A stretch of 64,000 nucleotides of DNA from Sphaerochaeta associata. GTDB taxonomy: Bacteria; Spirochaetota; Spirochaetia; Sphaerochaetales; Sphaerochaetaceae. Under the pieces are notes generated by a model, which was not told where the DNA came from, made no database searches, and was given only the letters and a program-made list of their open reading frames with translations. Below, piece after piece: positions 40,181 to 49,031 of this stretch. Location: positions 3,224,001 through 3,288,000 of the forward strand of contig NZ_CP094929.1 of assembly GCF_022869165.1 (NCBI RefSeq), read 5' to 3'. Every line of letters begins with the position of its first letter. Position 1 is the first letter of the stretch. The position numbers were made by a program, and so were the translations under genes.

Positions 40181-42100
40181 TTAGTCTACGACTTCGAAGT
40201 CAGCATCCTCAACGCCGTCCTTCTTATGCTTCGGCTGGGAAGCTTCGGAAGGTTCTTCCTGAGCTTGAGAAGCATCAGCGCCTTGAGCGGCACTGTGCTT
40301 GTACACCTCTTCGGCAAGCTTGTAGGCTGCCTGCTGCAAGGCCTCATTCTTCGCCTTGATCTCCTCGGCACCAGCACCTTGATTCTCCATTACACGCTTG
40401 AGGTCTGCAATGGCACTTTCAATCTTTGCCTTGTCCTCGCTGCTGATCTTATTCCCATACTCCTTCAGAGACTTCTCGGTGGAGTAGATCAAGCTGTCAG
40501 CTTCGTTACGGGCATCGATACGGGCACGCTCTCTCTTGTCCTCTTCGGCGTGGGCTTCCGCTTCCTTGACCATCTTGTCGATTTCAGCATCGCTGAGGCC
40601 GCTGGAAGACTCAATGCGAATCTTCTGCTCCTTGCCGGTGCCCAGATCCTTTGCAGAAACGTGGACGATACCGTTGGCGTCGATGTCGAAGGTGACTTCA
40701 ATCTGGGGAACGCCACGGGGTGCGGCAGGAATGCCGATCAAGTCGAACTTGCCAAGGGTCCTGTTCTGGGAAGCCATCTCACGCTCACCCTGCAGAACAT
40801 GGATGCTCACCGCAGTCTGCCCGTCGGCAGCAGTGGAGAAAATCTGGCTCTTGCGGGTGGGAATGGTCGTGTTGCGCTCGATTAAACGGGTGCAGACACC
40901 ACCGAGGGTCTCAATGCCCAAAGAGAGTGGAGTGACGTCCAGAAGCAATACATCCTTGACATTTCCACCGAGGATTCCACCCTGGATTGCAGCACCCATG
41001 GCTACAACCTCATCAGGATTGACTCCCTTGTGGGGCTCCTTGCCGAACAGCTCACGGACCATGGCCTGGACAGCGGGGATTCTGGTGGAACCACCAACGA
41101 GGATCACCTCGTCGATATCGGCTGCAGTCAGACCGGCATCACGAAGAGCATTCTTGACCGGGAGCTTGGAGCGCTCGATCAGGTCGGCGACGAGTTGTTC
41201 GAACTTTGCTCGAGAAAGAGTCATCTGCAAGTGTTTCGGACCGGTGCTGTCAGCAGTGATGAAGGGCAGGTTGATGTCGGTACTGGTCGAGTTGGAGAGC
41301 TCGATCTTCGCCTTCTCGGCTGCTTCACGCAGTCTCTGCAAAGCCATCTTGTCGCTTGAAAGGTCGATTGCATTGGACTTCTTGAACTCACTGATCATCC
41401 ACTCGATGATTCTCTGGTCGAAGTCGTCACCACCGAGGTGGGTGTCACCATTGGTGGACTTTACTTCGAAAACACCGTCGCCCAACTCAAGGATGGAGAT
41501 ATCAAAGGTACCACCACCGAGGTCATACACTGCAATCTTCTCCTCCTTGGAGGCGTCCTTGCCAAGACCATAGGCAAGAGCTGCAGCAGTAGGCTCGTTG
41601 ACAACACGCTTTACATCAAAACCGGCAATCCTGCCTGCATCCTTGGTTGCCTGTCTCTGTGCATCGTTGAAGTACGCAGGGACGGTGATGACTGCTTCGG
41701 TGACAGGCTCACCAAGATAGTCCTCTGCCGTCTTCTTCATCTTCTGGAGAATTGCGGCAGAGATTTCCTGTGGAGAATATGACTCACCGCGAATATCAAC
41801 CTTTATTTCATCGCCATTCTTGGCGACAACCTTATACGGAATTTTTCCAAGTTCAGAGGGAACCTCATTATATTTGCGACCCATAAAGCGCTTGATGGAA
41901 TATACAGTGTTTTCGGCATTCGTAACCATCTGGTTCTTAGCCGGCTGACCTACCAAGCGATCGCCCTTGGAGGTAAATGCAACGATACTGGGAGTCGTCC
42001 TCTGGCCTTCGCTGTTAGCGATGACCACGGGATCGTTACCTTCCATAACTGCAACGCAGCTATTGGTGGTACCCAAGTCAATTCCGATAATTCTTCCCAT
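40181..42100 (-). CDS. dnaK: Chaperone DnaK (Hsp70)
   Basis: A 639-residue Hsp70, normal length. Nucleotide-binding domain motifs: [13 protein letters not shown] at the start, [10 protein letters not shown] and [11 protein letters not shown]; then the linker [15 protein letters not shown] and substrate domain, helical lid and an EVVD end. Acts in the cytoplasm with GrpE and DnaJ. A GGAGAGGAG site precedes ATG. The 88-bp gap to grpE contains a 6-bp hairpin (42142-42158) but no CIRCE element. Confidence 0.98.
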   Translation of the reverse strand: MGRIIGIDLGTTNSCVAVMEGNDPVVIANSEGQRTTPSIVAFTSKGDRLVGQPAKNQMVTNAENTVYSIKRFMGRKYNEVPSELGKIPYKVVAKNGDEIKVDIRGESYSPQEISAAILQKMKKTAEDYLGEPVTEAVITVPAYFNDAQRQATKDAGRIAGFDVKRVVNEPTAAALAYGLGKDASKEEKIAVYDLGGGTFDISILELGDGVFEVKSTNGDTHLGGDDFDQRIIEWMISEFKKSNAIDLSSDKMALQRLREAAEKAKIELSNSTSTDINLPFITADSTGPKHLQMTLSRAKFEQLVADLIERSKLPVKNALRDAGLTAADIDEVILVGGSTRIPAVQAMVRELFGKEPHKGVNPDEVVAMGAAIQGGILGGNVKDVLLLDVTPLSLGIETLGGVCTRLIERNTTIPTRKSQIFSTAADGQTAVSIHVLQGEREMASQNRTLGKFDLIGIPAAPRGVPQIEVTFDIDANGIVHVSAKDLGTGKEQKIRIESSSGLSDAEIDKMVKEAEAHAEEDKRERARIDARNEADSLIYSTEKSLKEYGNKISSEDKAKIESAIADLKRVMENQGAGAEEIKAKNEALQQAAYKLAEEVYKHSAAQGADASQAQEEPSEASQPKHKKDGVEDADFEVVD

Positions 42101-42188
42101 TTTATATTTCTCCTCTCCAAATTAACTATCAAATGTATAATCAGGGAACTAATCCCTGCATGTAAGGTACTCAAACGACCGCCAATCG

Positions 42189-42821
42189 TCAAACGTTTGG
42201 CTTGCCTACTTTTACCTTCGAAGGCCTGAGCACCCGTCCATGAAGCTTGTAACCTACGATGAACTCCTGTAGTACCGTTTCGGTTTCCAGTGAATCATCG
42301 GTGACTACCATATAGGCCTCGTGCTCCTCAGGATTGAACTCTTTTCCGACCGACTCGATCTTCTGAAGACCCCAATTCTTCTCCAACGTGGAATAGAGCT
42401 GGGAATTCACCATGACAACCCCGTCATGCACCTTGGCATAATCCTTGGTGGATTCTGCCGCTTCCAAAGCGCGACTGAAGTCATCAAGCGGCTGCAAAAG
42501 GTCCTTAATCAGATTCTCATTGGCAAACCTGATGGAATCTTCCTTGTCACGAATGAGACGTTTTCTATAGTTTTCAAGATCGGCACGGTCACGAAGCATC
42601 TGCTCCTTAAGGGAGGCAAGCTCACTCTGAGCCGTTTCAAGTTGTTCTTTCAATCGCACGATTTCCAACTCCTTCTGTTCAAGTTCAGACGGGACCTTTG
42701 CATCCTGTCCTGCTGTTTCTGAAGAAGTAGGTTCTTCTTGCTGAGTATCAACAGCCTGAGCGGTCGCAGCCTTTACTTCATCCTGTGCATCAGACTTGCT
42801 TTTCTTATCTTTCTTATCCAT
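42189..42821 (-). CDS. grpE: Nucleotide exchange factor GrpE
   Basis: A 210-residue protein: Lys/Ser/Asp/Glu-rich disordered N-terminus, long coiled coil (residues ~55-110), RLIRDKEDSIRFANE, and the C-terminal beta domain (FNPEEHEAYMVV, GYKLHGRVLRPSKV). Removes ADP from DnaK. ATG 42821 follows GAGGAACGG. It is the first gene of the chaperone unit; hrcA, often first in such operons, is not in the window. Confidence 0.96.
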   Translation of the reverse strand: MDKKDKKSKSDAQDEVKAATAQAVDTQQEEPTSSETAGQDAKVPSELEQKELEIVRLKEQLETAQSELASLKEQMLRDRADLENYRKRLIRDKEDSIRFANENLIKDLLQPLDDFSRALEAAESTKDYAKVHDGVVMVNSQLYSTLEKNWGLQKIESVGKEFNPEEHEAYMVVTDDSLETETVLQEFIVGYKLHGRVLRPSKVKVGKPNV

Positions 42822-42879
42822 TCCGTTCCTCGATTTCCCATACACCAAACCTTTGTATTGGCACATGTCTATTTGTAAA

Positions 42880-42910
42880 CCCGGCATACAGTAACTTCCC
42901 ATTTGCCGGG
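42880..42910. promoter_or_regulatory. Inverted repeat upstream of grpE
   Basis: CCCGGCA-N17-TGCCGGG, 7-bp perfect arms. On the minus strand a TTTACA -35-like sequence directly follows the downstream arm and heads toward grpE. It is either an operator for the heat-shock unit or a long-loop terminator for the gene at 42993-44981. It does not match CIRCE (TTAGCACTC-N9-GAGTGCTAA). Confidence 0.3.
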
Positions 42911-42992
42911 CTCAGAATCATAACCATTCATAACATAAAGAGTAGCCCGACTTCGGGCATGCAGATAACATACTCACACACAAGAGGAAGCG

Positions 42993-44981
42993 TCAAGTAT
43001 TTTTATCCTCTTCCTCATCCAATGTAATCTCTTCTTCCTCACCCTCAGGAATATATTCAACCCAGATCTTTTCTTTCTTAGTAGTGCGATTATCATCGGA
43101 AGGCTCATCCTCATCGGAAGGCTCATCTTCATCGGAAGGCTCATCTTCATCGGAAGGCTCATCTTCATCGGAAGGCTCATCTTCATCGGAAGGCTCATCT
43201 TCATCGGAAGGCTCATCTTCATCGGAAGGCTCATCTTCATCGGAAGGCTCATCTTCATCGGAAGGCTCATCTTCATCGGAAGGCTCATCCTCATCGGAAG
43301 GCTCATCCTCATCGGAAGGCTCATCCTCATCGGAAGGCTCATCTACATCGGAAGGCTCATCTACATCGGAAGGCTCATCCTCATCGGAAGGCTCATCTAC
43401 ATCGGAAGGCTCATCCTCATCGGAAGGCTCATCCTCATCGGAAGGCTCATCCTCATCGGAAGGCTCATCCTCATCGGAAGGCTCATCCTCATCGGAAGGC
43501 TCATCCTCATCGGAAGGCTCATCCTCATCGGAAGGCTCATCTTCATCGGAAGGTGCTGCTTCTTCGGATGATTCTGTTTCCTCGAGTTCGGATTGCCGGG
43601 CTTGGGCTTGCAACTCTTGTTGCTGGATGGTTTCAGTGAGTACCTGCAGTTCATTCTGCTTCTGGTTCAATTGCAGAGCAAGAGCAGCAATTGAAGCAGC
43701 CAGGGTTGCTGCAGTATTGCTTTCCTGCGAATTGGCAACAACGAGATGCTCTTTTTCGGCATTGAGACGATCTAGCTCCGTATGCAGGGAGGAAGCCTCA
43801 TCTCGAAGATGAGCAATCACCTGGGCAAGCTCTTCCTGCTTTCGGTCACCCCTTCTCAGACTCTCCTGCACGTCATCATTGCGTTTTACCAACAACTGGA
43901 TCTGACTGGCATATGTTTCCAGATTTACGTGTTCCTGCTCCTTGAGCTTCTCACTCATTTGTTGGGCCTGCACCACCCGTTCCTGCAGTTCCTGGATAAA
44001 ACTCGTGATGGTATGAATCATGGTCTGGAATGCTTGGTCAGTTTTGGCGATGGTATGGGTGAACAGATTCTCCATCTCGATATTGCATTGCTGGGAGAAG
44101 GCTTTCAATGATTGCAAGGATTGCATGTTTACCTCTTCCGAGAGATCCTGCAACGTCTGTTTCTGTTGGACCAGAGCCTTCTCGATCTCGGTCTTGACTG
44201 CTTCATAGTTTTTCTTTTGTTCGTTCAGGTCCTGGAAAGCCTGTTCTCGGGCAAGCTCAAGAGCATGTTCGTTGGAAGCGATAATCTGCTCGCTCTCATC
44301 CCCAAGCTGGCGGATCTTTGCTAGTTGGCCGGAAAGGACAGCCAACGAAGCAGCCTCATGACCCTTGAGCATCTCGGCATGTGAGGCAACTCGCCCCTGG
44401 TTGGCCCGTTCTACTTCCTGCACCTCACTCTCATACTCCTGAAGTTTTGCATACGAAGTGTCCAGAAGCTGTTTGACCCGTAGCTGCTGATTTGAAATAG
44501 CCTCGGTACCTTCTTCAACCATTGCCTGCAGAGCAGCCCTGAACGATTCAATTCTTGTATCGAATCCATCAATAATGGCTTGCACCGCTTCAATACGGTG
44601 CACTTCCTGCTTAACCTGCTCGATGCGTGCCTCAACCTGGGCTGTGGTGGCACCAAGCTTCGTCAATGAGTCACGATAGGTATTGAGTACACTCTGGAGC
44701 TTGGCGAGGTCCTCACTGCGAACCTCAAGCTCGGTCAGCTGGCTGTCAAGTCTCATCAACATCTGGTTGGAAGCTTCAATCTTATGATTGACCCGCTCCT
44801 CCACCTGTTGGGCTGTATCCTTGAACTGCGATCGGGCCGATTCCACTTCCCGGGAAAAGAGGTTTACCTTCTGCTTCATCAAATCCAGACGGCGATCACG
44901 TTTATCCTCCACCCGCAATAAGTAGATTATGACCAACGTAATCAGAAACAGAATTACAGGAAGTAATAGTTCAAGTCCCAT
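42993..44981 (-). CDS. Membrane-anchored coiled-coil protein (SpiroCoCo-like) with tandem-repeat tail
   Basis: A 662-residue protein. Residues ~4-22 form one membrane helix; residues ~30-460 are almost continuous coiled coil rich in Gln, Glu, Lys, Leu and Ser; residues ~477-630 are a strictly repetitive acidic array of PSDEDE hexamers (with PSDVDE variants); the last ~30 residues mix basic and acidic runs. The anchored coiled coil resembles the SpiroCoCo group of spirochaete proteins, with a presumed structural role. ATG 44981 follows GGAGG by six bases. It is last in ptsI-der-HAD-coiled-coil, 17 bp after the HAD gene. Confidence 0.8.
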   Translation of the reverse strand: MGLELLLPVILFLITLVIIYLLRVEDKRDRRLDLMKQKVNLFSREVESARSQFKDTAQQVEERVNHKIEASNQMLMRLDSQLTELEVRSEDLAKLQSVLNTYRDSLTKLGATTAQVEARIEQVKQEVHRIEAVQAIIDGFDTRIESFRAALQAMVEEGTEAISNQQLRVKQLLDTSYAKLQEYESEVQEVERANQGRVASHAEMLKGHEAASLAVLSGQLAKIRQLGDESEQIIASNEHALELAREQAFQDLNEQKKNYEAVKTEIEKALVQQKQTLQDLSEEVNMQSLQSLKAFSQQCNIEMENLFTHTIAKTDQAFQTMIHTITSFIQELQERVVQAQQMSEKLKEQEHVNLETYASQIQLLVKRNDDVQESLRRGDRKQEELAQVIAHLRDEASSLHTELDRLNAEKEHLVVANSQESNTAATLAASIAALALQLNQKQNELQVLTETIQQQELQAQARQSELEETESSEEAAPSDEDEPSDEDEPSDEDEPSDEDEPSDEDEPSDEDEPSDEDEPSDEDEPSDVDEPSDEDEPSDVDEPSDVDEPSDEDEPSDEDEPSDEDEPSDEDEPSDEDEPSDEDEPSDEDEPSDEDEPSDEDEPSDEDEPSDEDEPSDEDEPSDEDEPSDDNRTTKKEKIWVEYIPEGEEEEITLDEEEDKNT
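43097..43553 (-). repeat. Tandem repeat, 18-bp unit, 25 periods, inside a gene
   Basis: The 7-base anchor CGGAAGG (plus strand) recurs every 18 bp from 43097 to 43547 without a gap: 26 anchors, 25 periods. Each unit encodes Pro-Ser-Asp-Glu/Val-Asp-Glu. Three variants of one codon (GAG, GAA, GTA) occur in blocks, as expected from slippage-driven expansion. All periods are multiples of three, so copy-number change keeps the frame. Confidence 0.95.
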
Positions 44982-44998
44982 ACCGCACCTCCATGCAT

Positions 44999-45706
44999 TC
45001 AGAGTACCAGAGAAGCAAACTCCTTCCAAGAGCCGACTACAAGGTCGGCATCCGGGTAGACAGGTTTTCGCTTTGCCGTAATCAGGCAGGAGTACATACC
45101 GGCTCTTTTCGCTCCCTGGCAATCCTTGGAATAACTGTCTCCCATAAAGAGAACCTGTGCCGGTGGCACTGCCAAACGTTCAAGCAAGAAAGAGAATGCA
45201 CGGCTGCTCGGTTTCAGGTATCCGCTCTCCTCCGAACTGTGTGCTATATCCACCAAATCGGAGATACCCAGCGTTTCCAATTTTCGGGCAAGCGGAAAAT
45301 CGCTGAACACCGCGATGACCAGCCCATGTCGTTTTGCCTCTGTAAGAGCTTCTTTCATCCCTTCGTAGGCTTTTATCGAACGAAAGGAACGCTCCCAAGC
45401 GCGATAGAACTGTCGTTCGATGGAGTCGCGGGTCTTCTGCAGGTTTAACTCATCCAGAGGACGGCCGAGTCGGCCGGCAACCAATCGGGATTGGAGGTCA
45501 AGCAGGCCTTCCCTGCTCGGCTTCAGATTCGGATGCACATCCTGGACCCGGCGGTACTGGGCTCGAGCCCAATTGAAGGCCATCGCCAAACGAAGCGAGG
45601 GAAAGGAGGAACGTACCATTCTGCTGTTGAGCATCCGCTTGGGGTAGAGGGTCCCATCAATATCGAGGCACAGCACCCTGATGCCTTGGTCAACCAAAAA
45701 CCCCAT
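44999..45706 (-). CDS. HAD-superfamily hydrolase
   Basis: A 235-residue Rossmann-like phosphatase. Motif I DIDGTLYP with the nucleophile Asp at residue 15, motif II Ser-Asp in VFSDFP around residue 132, motif III Lys in YLKPSSRAF and motif IV GDSYSKD around residue 190. A helical cap lies between motifs I and II. Broadly a phosphomonoesterase (Gph/YjjG-like); substrate unknown. The ATG lies two bases past the der stop, with GAGG in the end of der, so the two are coupled. Confidence 0.85.
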   Translation of the reverse strand: MGFLVDQGIRVLCLDIDGTLYPKRMLNSRMVRSSFPSLRLAMAFNWARAQYRRVQDVHPNLKPSREGLLDLQSRLVAGRLGRPLDELNLQKTRDSIERQFYRAWERSFRSIKAYEGMKEALTEAKRHGLVIAVFSDFPLARKLETLGISDLVDIAHSSEESGYLKPSSRAFSFLLERLAVPPAQVLFMGDSYSKDCQGAKRAGMYSCLITAKRKPVYPDADLVVGSWKEFASLVL

Positions 45707-45708
45707 CC

Positions 45709-47253
45709 TTATCCTCGCTTCCGACTGCTCTGCTTCTCGTTACGCTTGCGAGCCTTGTCCACCGATGCCTTGTTGCCCGGCTTTGTTGACTTCGGCTTGG
45801 CAATCGCCTTTCCTCCAGTATTTCTCTTCACCTCTTTCTGCGGCGTTGGATTGACTGGTGCTTTCGGCCCGCGGTCATGCAACGAAGGATTACGCTTACG
45901 CTCACGTAAATCAATTTCAATCGGAATGAGGGTGAACCCCAAATCCTTACGGATGCAATTCTTCAGGTATTGGATATAAATCTGCGGGAATTCCTTGATT
46001 CGGTTCACAAAGAACAGGAATTTGACCGGATTGGCGCTGATCTGGGTTCCGTAATACACCTTGTAATGACCGCCGCTTCCACGCGGGGGTTGATAAGCCT
46101 CACCCCAGACCTTGATGGACTCGTTGAGACGAGCGGTATCGACACGCTTGTTCAGTTGTTTCCAAACCGTCCAGACCATGTCGAGCAACTTTCCAATATC
46201 CTGGCCCTGCAAGGCGCTGATGGAGGTAATCGGTGCAAAGTTGAGAATCGGGAACAGGAATCTGACACGATCCTTGATCGCCTCAAGTTCATTGCCGATT
46301 CCGGCAAGCAGGTCGATTTTGTTCAAAACCAGAATAATGCCCTTCCCACGGCGTACAATGAGATTGGCGATTTTCTTGTCCTGGTCTGCAAGACCCTCGA
46401 CGCTGTCAATCATCAACAGGACGACATCGGCTTCATCGATGGTTTTGATGGCCCGGTTCACAGAGTAATACTCGACATCCTCCTCAACCTTGCTCTTGCG
46501 TCTGATACCTGCAGTATCGAGTACCGTGAAGTCTGTTCCCTTGTAGTTGAAGGAACCCATTACGACGTCGCGCGTAGTGCCTGCAATTTCGCTCACAATT
46601 GAGATGTCCTTGCCGACAAGCAGGTTGGTCAAGGTGGATTTGCCGGTATTCGGTTTGCCCAAGATTGCAATCTTCACCCTCTCTGCTTCCTCGGGAGCCT
46701 CTTCGAGACTTACCAGGTCAAGCATTCCCAGCAGGGTATCCTCCAATTCCTCGATACCCAGACCATGGGCTGCAGAGATACCAAGAATACGCTGATACCC
46801 GTACTCGTAGTACTCCCACAAGAGGTCCTCGCGCTTGGGGTCATCGATCTTGTTGACCACAAGGACGATCTTATCGGTGTATGGGCGCAGGTACTCCAAG
46901 AGCTCCCGATCCTCGGCGGTTACTTCGGTACAATCCATCATGAACACAATGGCGTCGCTGATGGCCAGTAAGCCAAGGCTTTTCTTGGCCACCAGGTCAT
47001 CCATGCTGTCACGGTCGACCTTGACTCCACCCGAATCGATGAGGGTGACCGGGTGGTTGCCCAACAGCCAGCGCTCGGGAATCAAATCGCGGGTAACCCC
47101 GGGAGTGGGATCGGTGATGGCTCGTCGTTTTCCAATAAGGCGATTGAAGAGGGTGGACTTGCCCACGTTGGGCCGTCCTATGATGGATACCACAGGAATC
47201 TTTACCTGGGTATCAACGTTGTCAGATGGTGGTGAAATGATCGAATCGGTCAT
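45709..47253 (-). CDS. der: Ribosome-assembly GTPase Der (EngA)
   Basis: A 514-residue protein with two GTPase domains in tandem: first P-loop GRPNVGKST with DSGG and NKID, second P-loop GKPNTGKST with DTAG and NKID, then a KH-like domain and a basic Lys/Arg tail of about 60 residues, longer than the usual end. It is needed for 50S subunit maturation. The ATG lies inside the 3' end of ptsI (32-bp overlap) with GGGAG nine bases upstream. Confidence 0.96.
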   Translation of the reverse strand: MTDSIISPPSDNVDTQVKIPVVSIIGRPNVGKSTLFNRLIGKRRAITDPTPGVTRDLIPERWLLGNHPVTLIDSGGVKVDRDSMDDLVAKKSLGLLAISDAIVFMMDCTEVTAEDRELLEYLRPYTDKIVLVVNKIDDPKREDLLWEYYEYGYQRILGISAAHGLGIEELEDTLLGMLDLVSLEEAPEEAERVKIAILGKPNTGKSTLTNLLVGKDISIVSEIAGTTRDVVMGSFNYKGTDFTVLDTAGIRRKSKVEEDVEYYSVNRAIKTIDEADVVLLMIDSVEGLADQDKKIANLIVRRGKGIILVLNKIDLLAGIGNELEAIKDRVRFLFPILNFAPITSISALQGQDIGKLLDMVWTVWKQLNKRVDTARLNESIKVWGEAYQPPRGSGGHYKVYYGTQISANPVKFLFFVNRIKEFPQIYIQYLKNCIRKDLGFTLIPIEIDLRERKRNPSLHDRGPKAPVNPTPQKEVKRNTGGKAIAKPKSTKPGNKASVDKARKRNEKQSSRKRG

Positions 47254-48955
47254 GCATCCACTCCCTTATATAGGTGGTAATCGTCAGATAGGAGTCCATG
47301 TCCAGCACATGTTCGGCAAGCGCCTTTGCCTCCTTGTAGGAGACGGAGCGAAGAATCTTGCGGACCTGCAGCAGGCTTTGGGACCCCATACTCAATTCAT
47401 CCAATCCCATTCCTGCCAACAGCACGGAACAGAAAGGATCGGAAGCCATCTCCCCGCAGAGGCTCACCGGTATGTTGTTTTCGTGGGCCATTTGGACGAT
47501 CATTTTAATTGATCGCAATACCCCGGGGTGAAATGGCTGATACAGGTAGGCAATCTTCTCATTTCCCCGATCAACGGCGATGGTGTATTGGATCAGGTCA
47601 TTGGTTCCAATAGAGAAAAAGTCCACTTTCTTGGCCAGAATATCTGCACACAAGGCTGCAGAAGGCACCTCGATCATAGTCCCCACCTTGATGTCGGGGT
47701 CAAAGGGTATGTGTTCATTTCGACATTCACCTTTGACATGTTCAAGGAGGTGCAATACAGCATTCAACTCCTCAACCCCGCTGATCATGGGGAACATGAT
47801 TTGTAATTTTCCGTAGACACTGGCGCGGAGCAACGCCCTGAGTTGAACGGTAAAGATATCCTTGCGAGAGAGACAGAACCTGACCGCCCTCCAACCGAGG
47901 ATGGGGTTCTTCTCATCGATACCCAAACCGCTGACCACCTTGTCTCCACCGATATCGATGGTACGGATGGTTACCGGCTTGGGGGCCATGGCCTCGATGA
48001 CTTGTTTATAGACTTCAAACTGTCGTTCTTCCGATGGATTCTCCAAGGATTCCATAAAAAGAAACTCGGAACGGAACAAACCGATACCCGAAGCACCACA
48101 AGCCTTGGCCGCTTCCACCTCACTGGAAGTCTGAATGTTGGTCTTCAGCAATACCTCGTGTCCATCGGTAGTGGTGCTGGACAGAACAGCCATTTGATGC
48201 AGCTCGACCTCGTGTTGCTGCCAACGGGCATACCGCTCATCAAGCATCTGTGAAACGGTATGGTCGGGCCTGATGAACGCCTCGCCATAAGTTCCGTCAA
48301 CAATGATCTCATCACCATCATTGACAGTCTTTGATGCCCCGCCTGCAGCGAGCACGGTGGGAATGTTGAATGCACGCACCAGGATTGCTACATGGCTGGC
48401 TCTACCTCCGCCGTCAAGACAGATACCCAGGATGTGGGTCTTGTCCATGGCGAAGAGTTCACTGGGCATCAGAATATCGGCAACGAGAATTACATCCTCG
48501 CCCAGATGCTCCATCCGTCGCTGGCCCTTGCCCTTGATCGCATCGATCAAGTACAACGATACATCCTTGAAATCCACAGCCCGTTCACGAAGCAGTTCAT
48601 CATCCGTCTGCTCGAGCAGTGTTACCATGCTGGTGGTAACCGAATCGATGGCCCATTGGGCGCAGACCAGATTGGTGGTGATATACGCTTCGATTTGCTG
48701 AGTATACTCAGGATCCTCAAGCATAAGCAGATGCGTCTCCAGAATGTCCCTCGACTCCTTGGAGATATCGCTTGCATTGTGCTCTTGCAATGTGTGTTTC
48801 GCAGTCTGTAGGGCTTTCCGAAATTTTTCCAGCTCCCCTGACACCCCGTCGGCCAGGATATGCTGCTTCTCTGCAGTCATCGATGCATGATGATGCACCA
48901 ACGCTTTTCCCTTCGCCAACCCCTCGGAGGCTGCTATACCCTTGAATATCCTCAT
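47222..48955 (-). CDS. ptsI: PTS enzyme I (phosphoenolpyruvate-protein phosphotransferase)
   Basis: A 577-residue enzyme I. The N-terminal HPr-binding and phosphohistidine domain has GGRASHVAI with the active His around residue 190; the C-terminal PEP-binding barrel has LFRSEFLFM, GTMIEVPSA, FFSIGTNDLIQY and SLCGEMASD with the catalytic Cys. It takes phosphate from PEP and passes it to HPr. No HPr or sugar-specific PTS gene is in the window, so it may serve a regulatory PTS (inference). The ATG lacks a Shine-Dalgarno and sits 9 bases past a good -10. Confidence 0.95.
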   Translation of the reverse strand: MRIFKGIAASEGLAKGKALVHHHASMTAEKQHILADGVSGELEKFRKALQTAKHTLQEHNASDISKESRDILETHLLMLEDPEYTQQIEAYITTNLVCAQWAIDSVTTSMVTLLEQTDDELLRERAVDFKDVSLYLIDAIKGKGQRRMEHLGEDVILVADILMPSELFAMDKTHILGICLDGGGRASHVAILVRAFNIPTVLAAGGASKTVNDGDEIIVDGTYGEAFIRPDHTVSQMLDERYARWQQHEVELHQMAVLSSTTTDGHEVLLKTNIQTSSEVEAAKACGASGIGLFRSEFLFMESLENPSEERQFEVYKQVIEAMAPKPVTIRTIDIGGDKVVSGLGIDEKNPILGWRAVRFCLSRKDIFTVQLRALLRASVYGKLQIMFPMISGVEELNAVLHLLEHVKGECRNEHIPFDPDIKVGTMIEVPSAALCADILAKKVDFFSIGTNDLIQYTIAVDRGNEKIAYLYQPFHPGVLRSIKMIVQMAHENNIPVSLCGEMASDPFCSVLLAGMGLDELSMGSQSLLQVRKILRSVSYKEAKALAEHVLDMDSYLTITTYIREWMHDRFDHFTTI

Positions 48956-48964
48956 ATGTAATGT

Positions 48965-48993
48965 ACTATACGGACTTTATCTGCTGATGTAAA
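48965..48993 (-). promoter_or_regulatory. Promoter of ptsI, near-leaderless
   Basis: Minus-strand TTTACA (48993-48988), 17-bp spacer, TATAGT (48970-48965); both are one base from consensus. The predicted start is about three bases before the ATG at 48955. Confidence 0.6.
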
Positions 48994-48995
48994 GC

Positions 48996-49024
48996 TGGAA
49001 ACACAACCGTCGATTTGTTAGAAT
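48996..49024 (+). promoter_or_regulatory. Promoter of the GerMN-domain gene, leaderless
   Basis: TGGAAA (48996-49001), 17-bp spacer, TAGAAT (49019-49024), seven bases before ATG at 49032. It lies back-to-back with the ptsI promoter, the two -35 elements two bp apart. Confidence 0.45.
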
Positions 49025-49031
49025 ACATCCG

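Noticed and set aside
42950-42970. Terminator after the coiled-coil gene at GCCCGAAGTCGGGC
   Set aside because: Only a five- to six-bp stem with a tiny loop and no T-run; too weak to list as a feature.
43097-43553. Regular repeats resembling a CRISPR array
   Set aside because: The units are contiguous 18-mers without unique spacers, inside a coding frame, and no cas genes are near.
43084-43812. A long plus-strand open frame of Ser-Ser-Glu-Gly repeats opposite the coiled-coil gene
   Set aside because: It is the antisense of the 18-bp repeat array, which stays open in several frames because of its composition; it has no start signal, and the minus strand encodes a coherent anchored coiled-coil protein.
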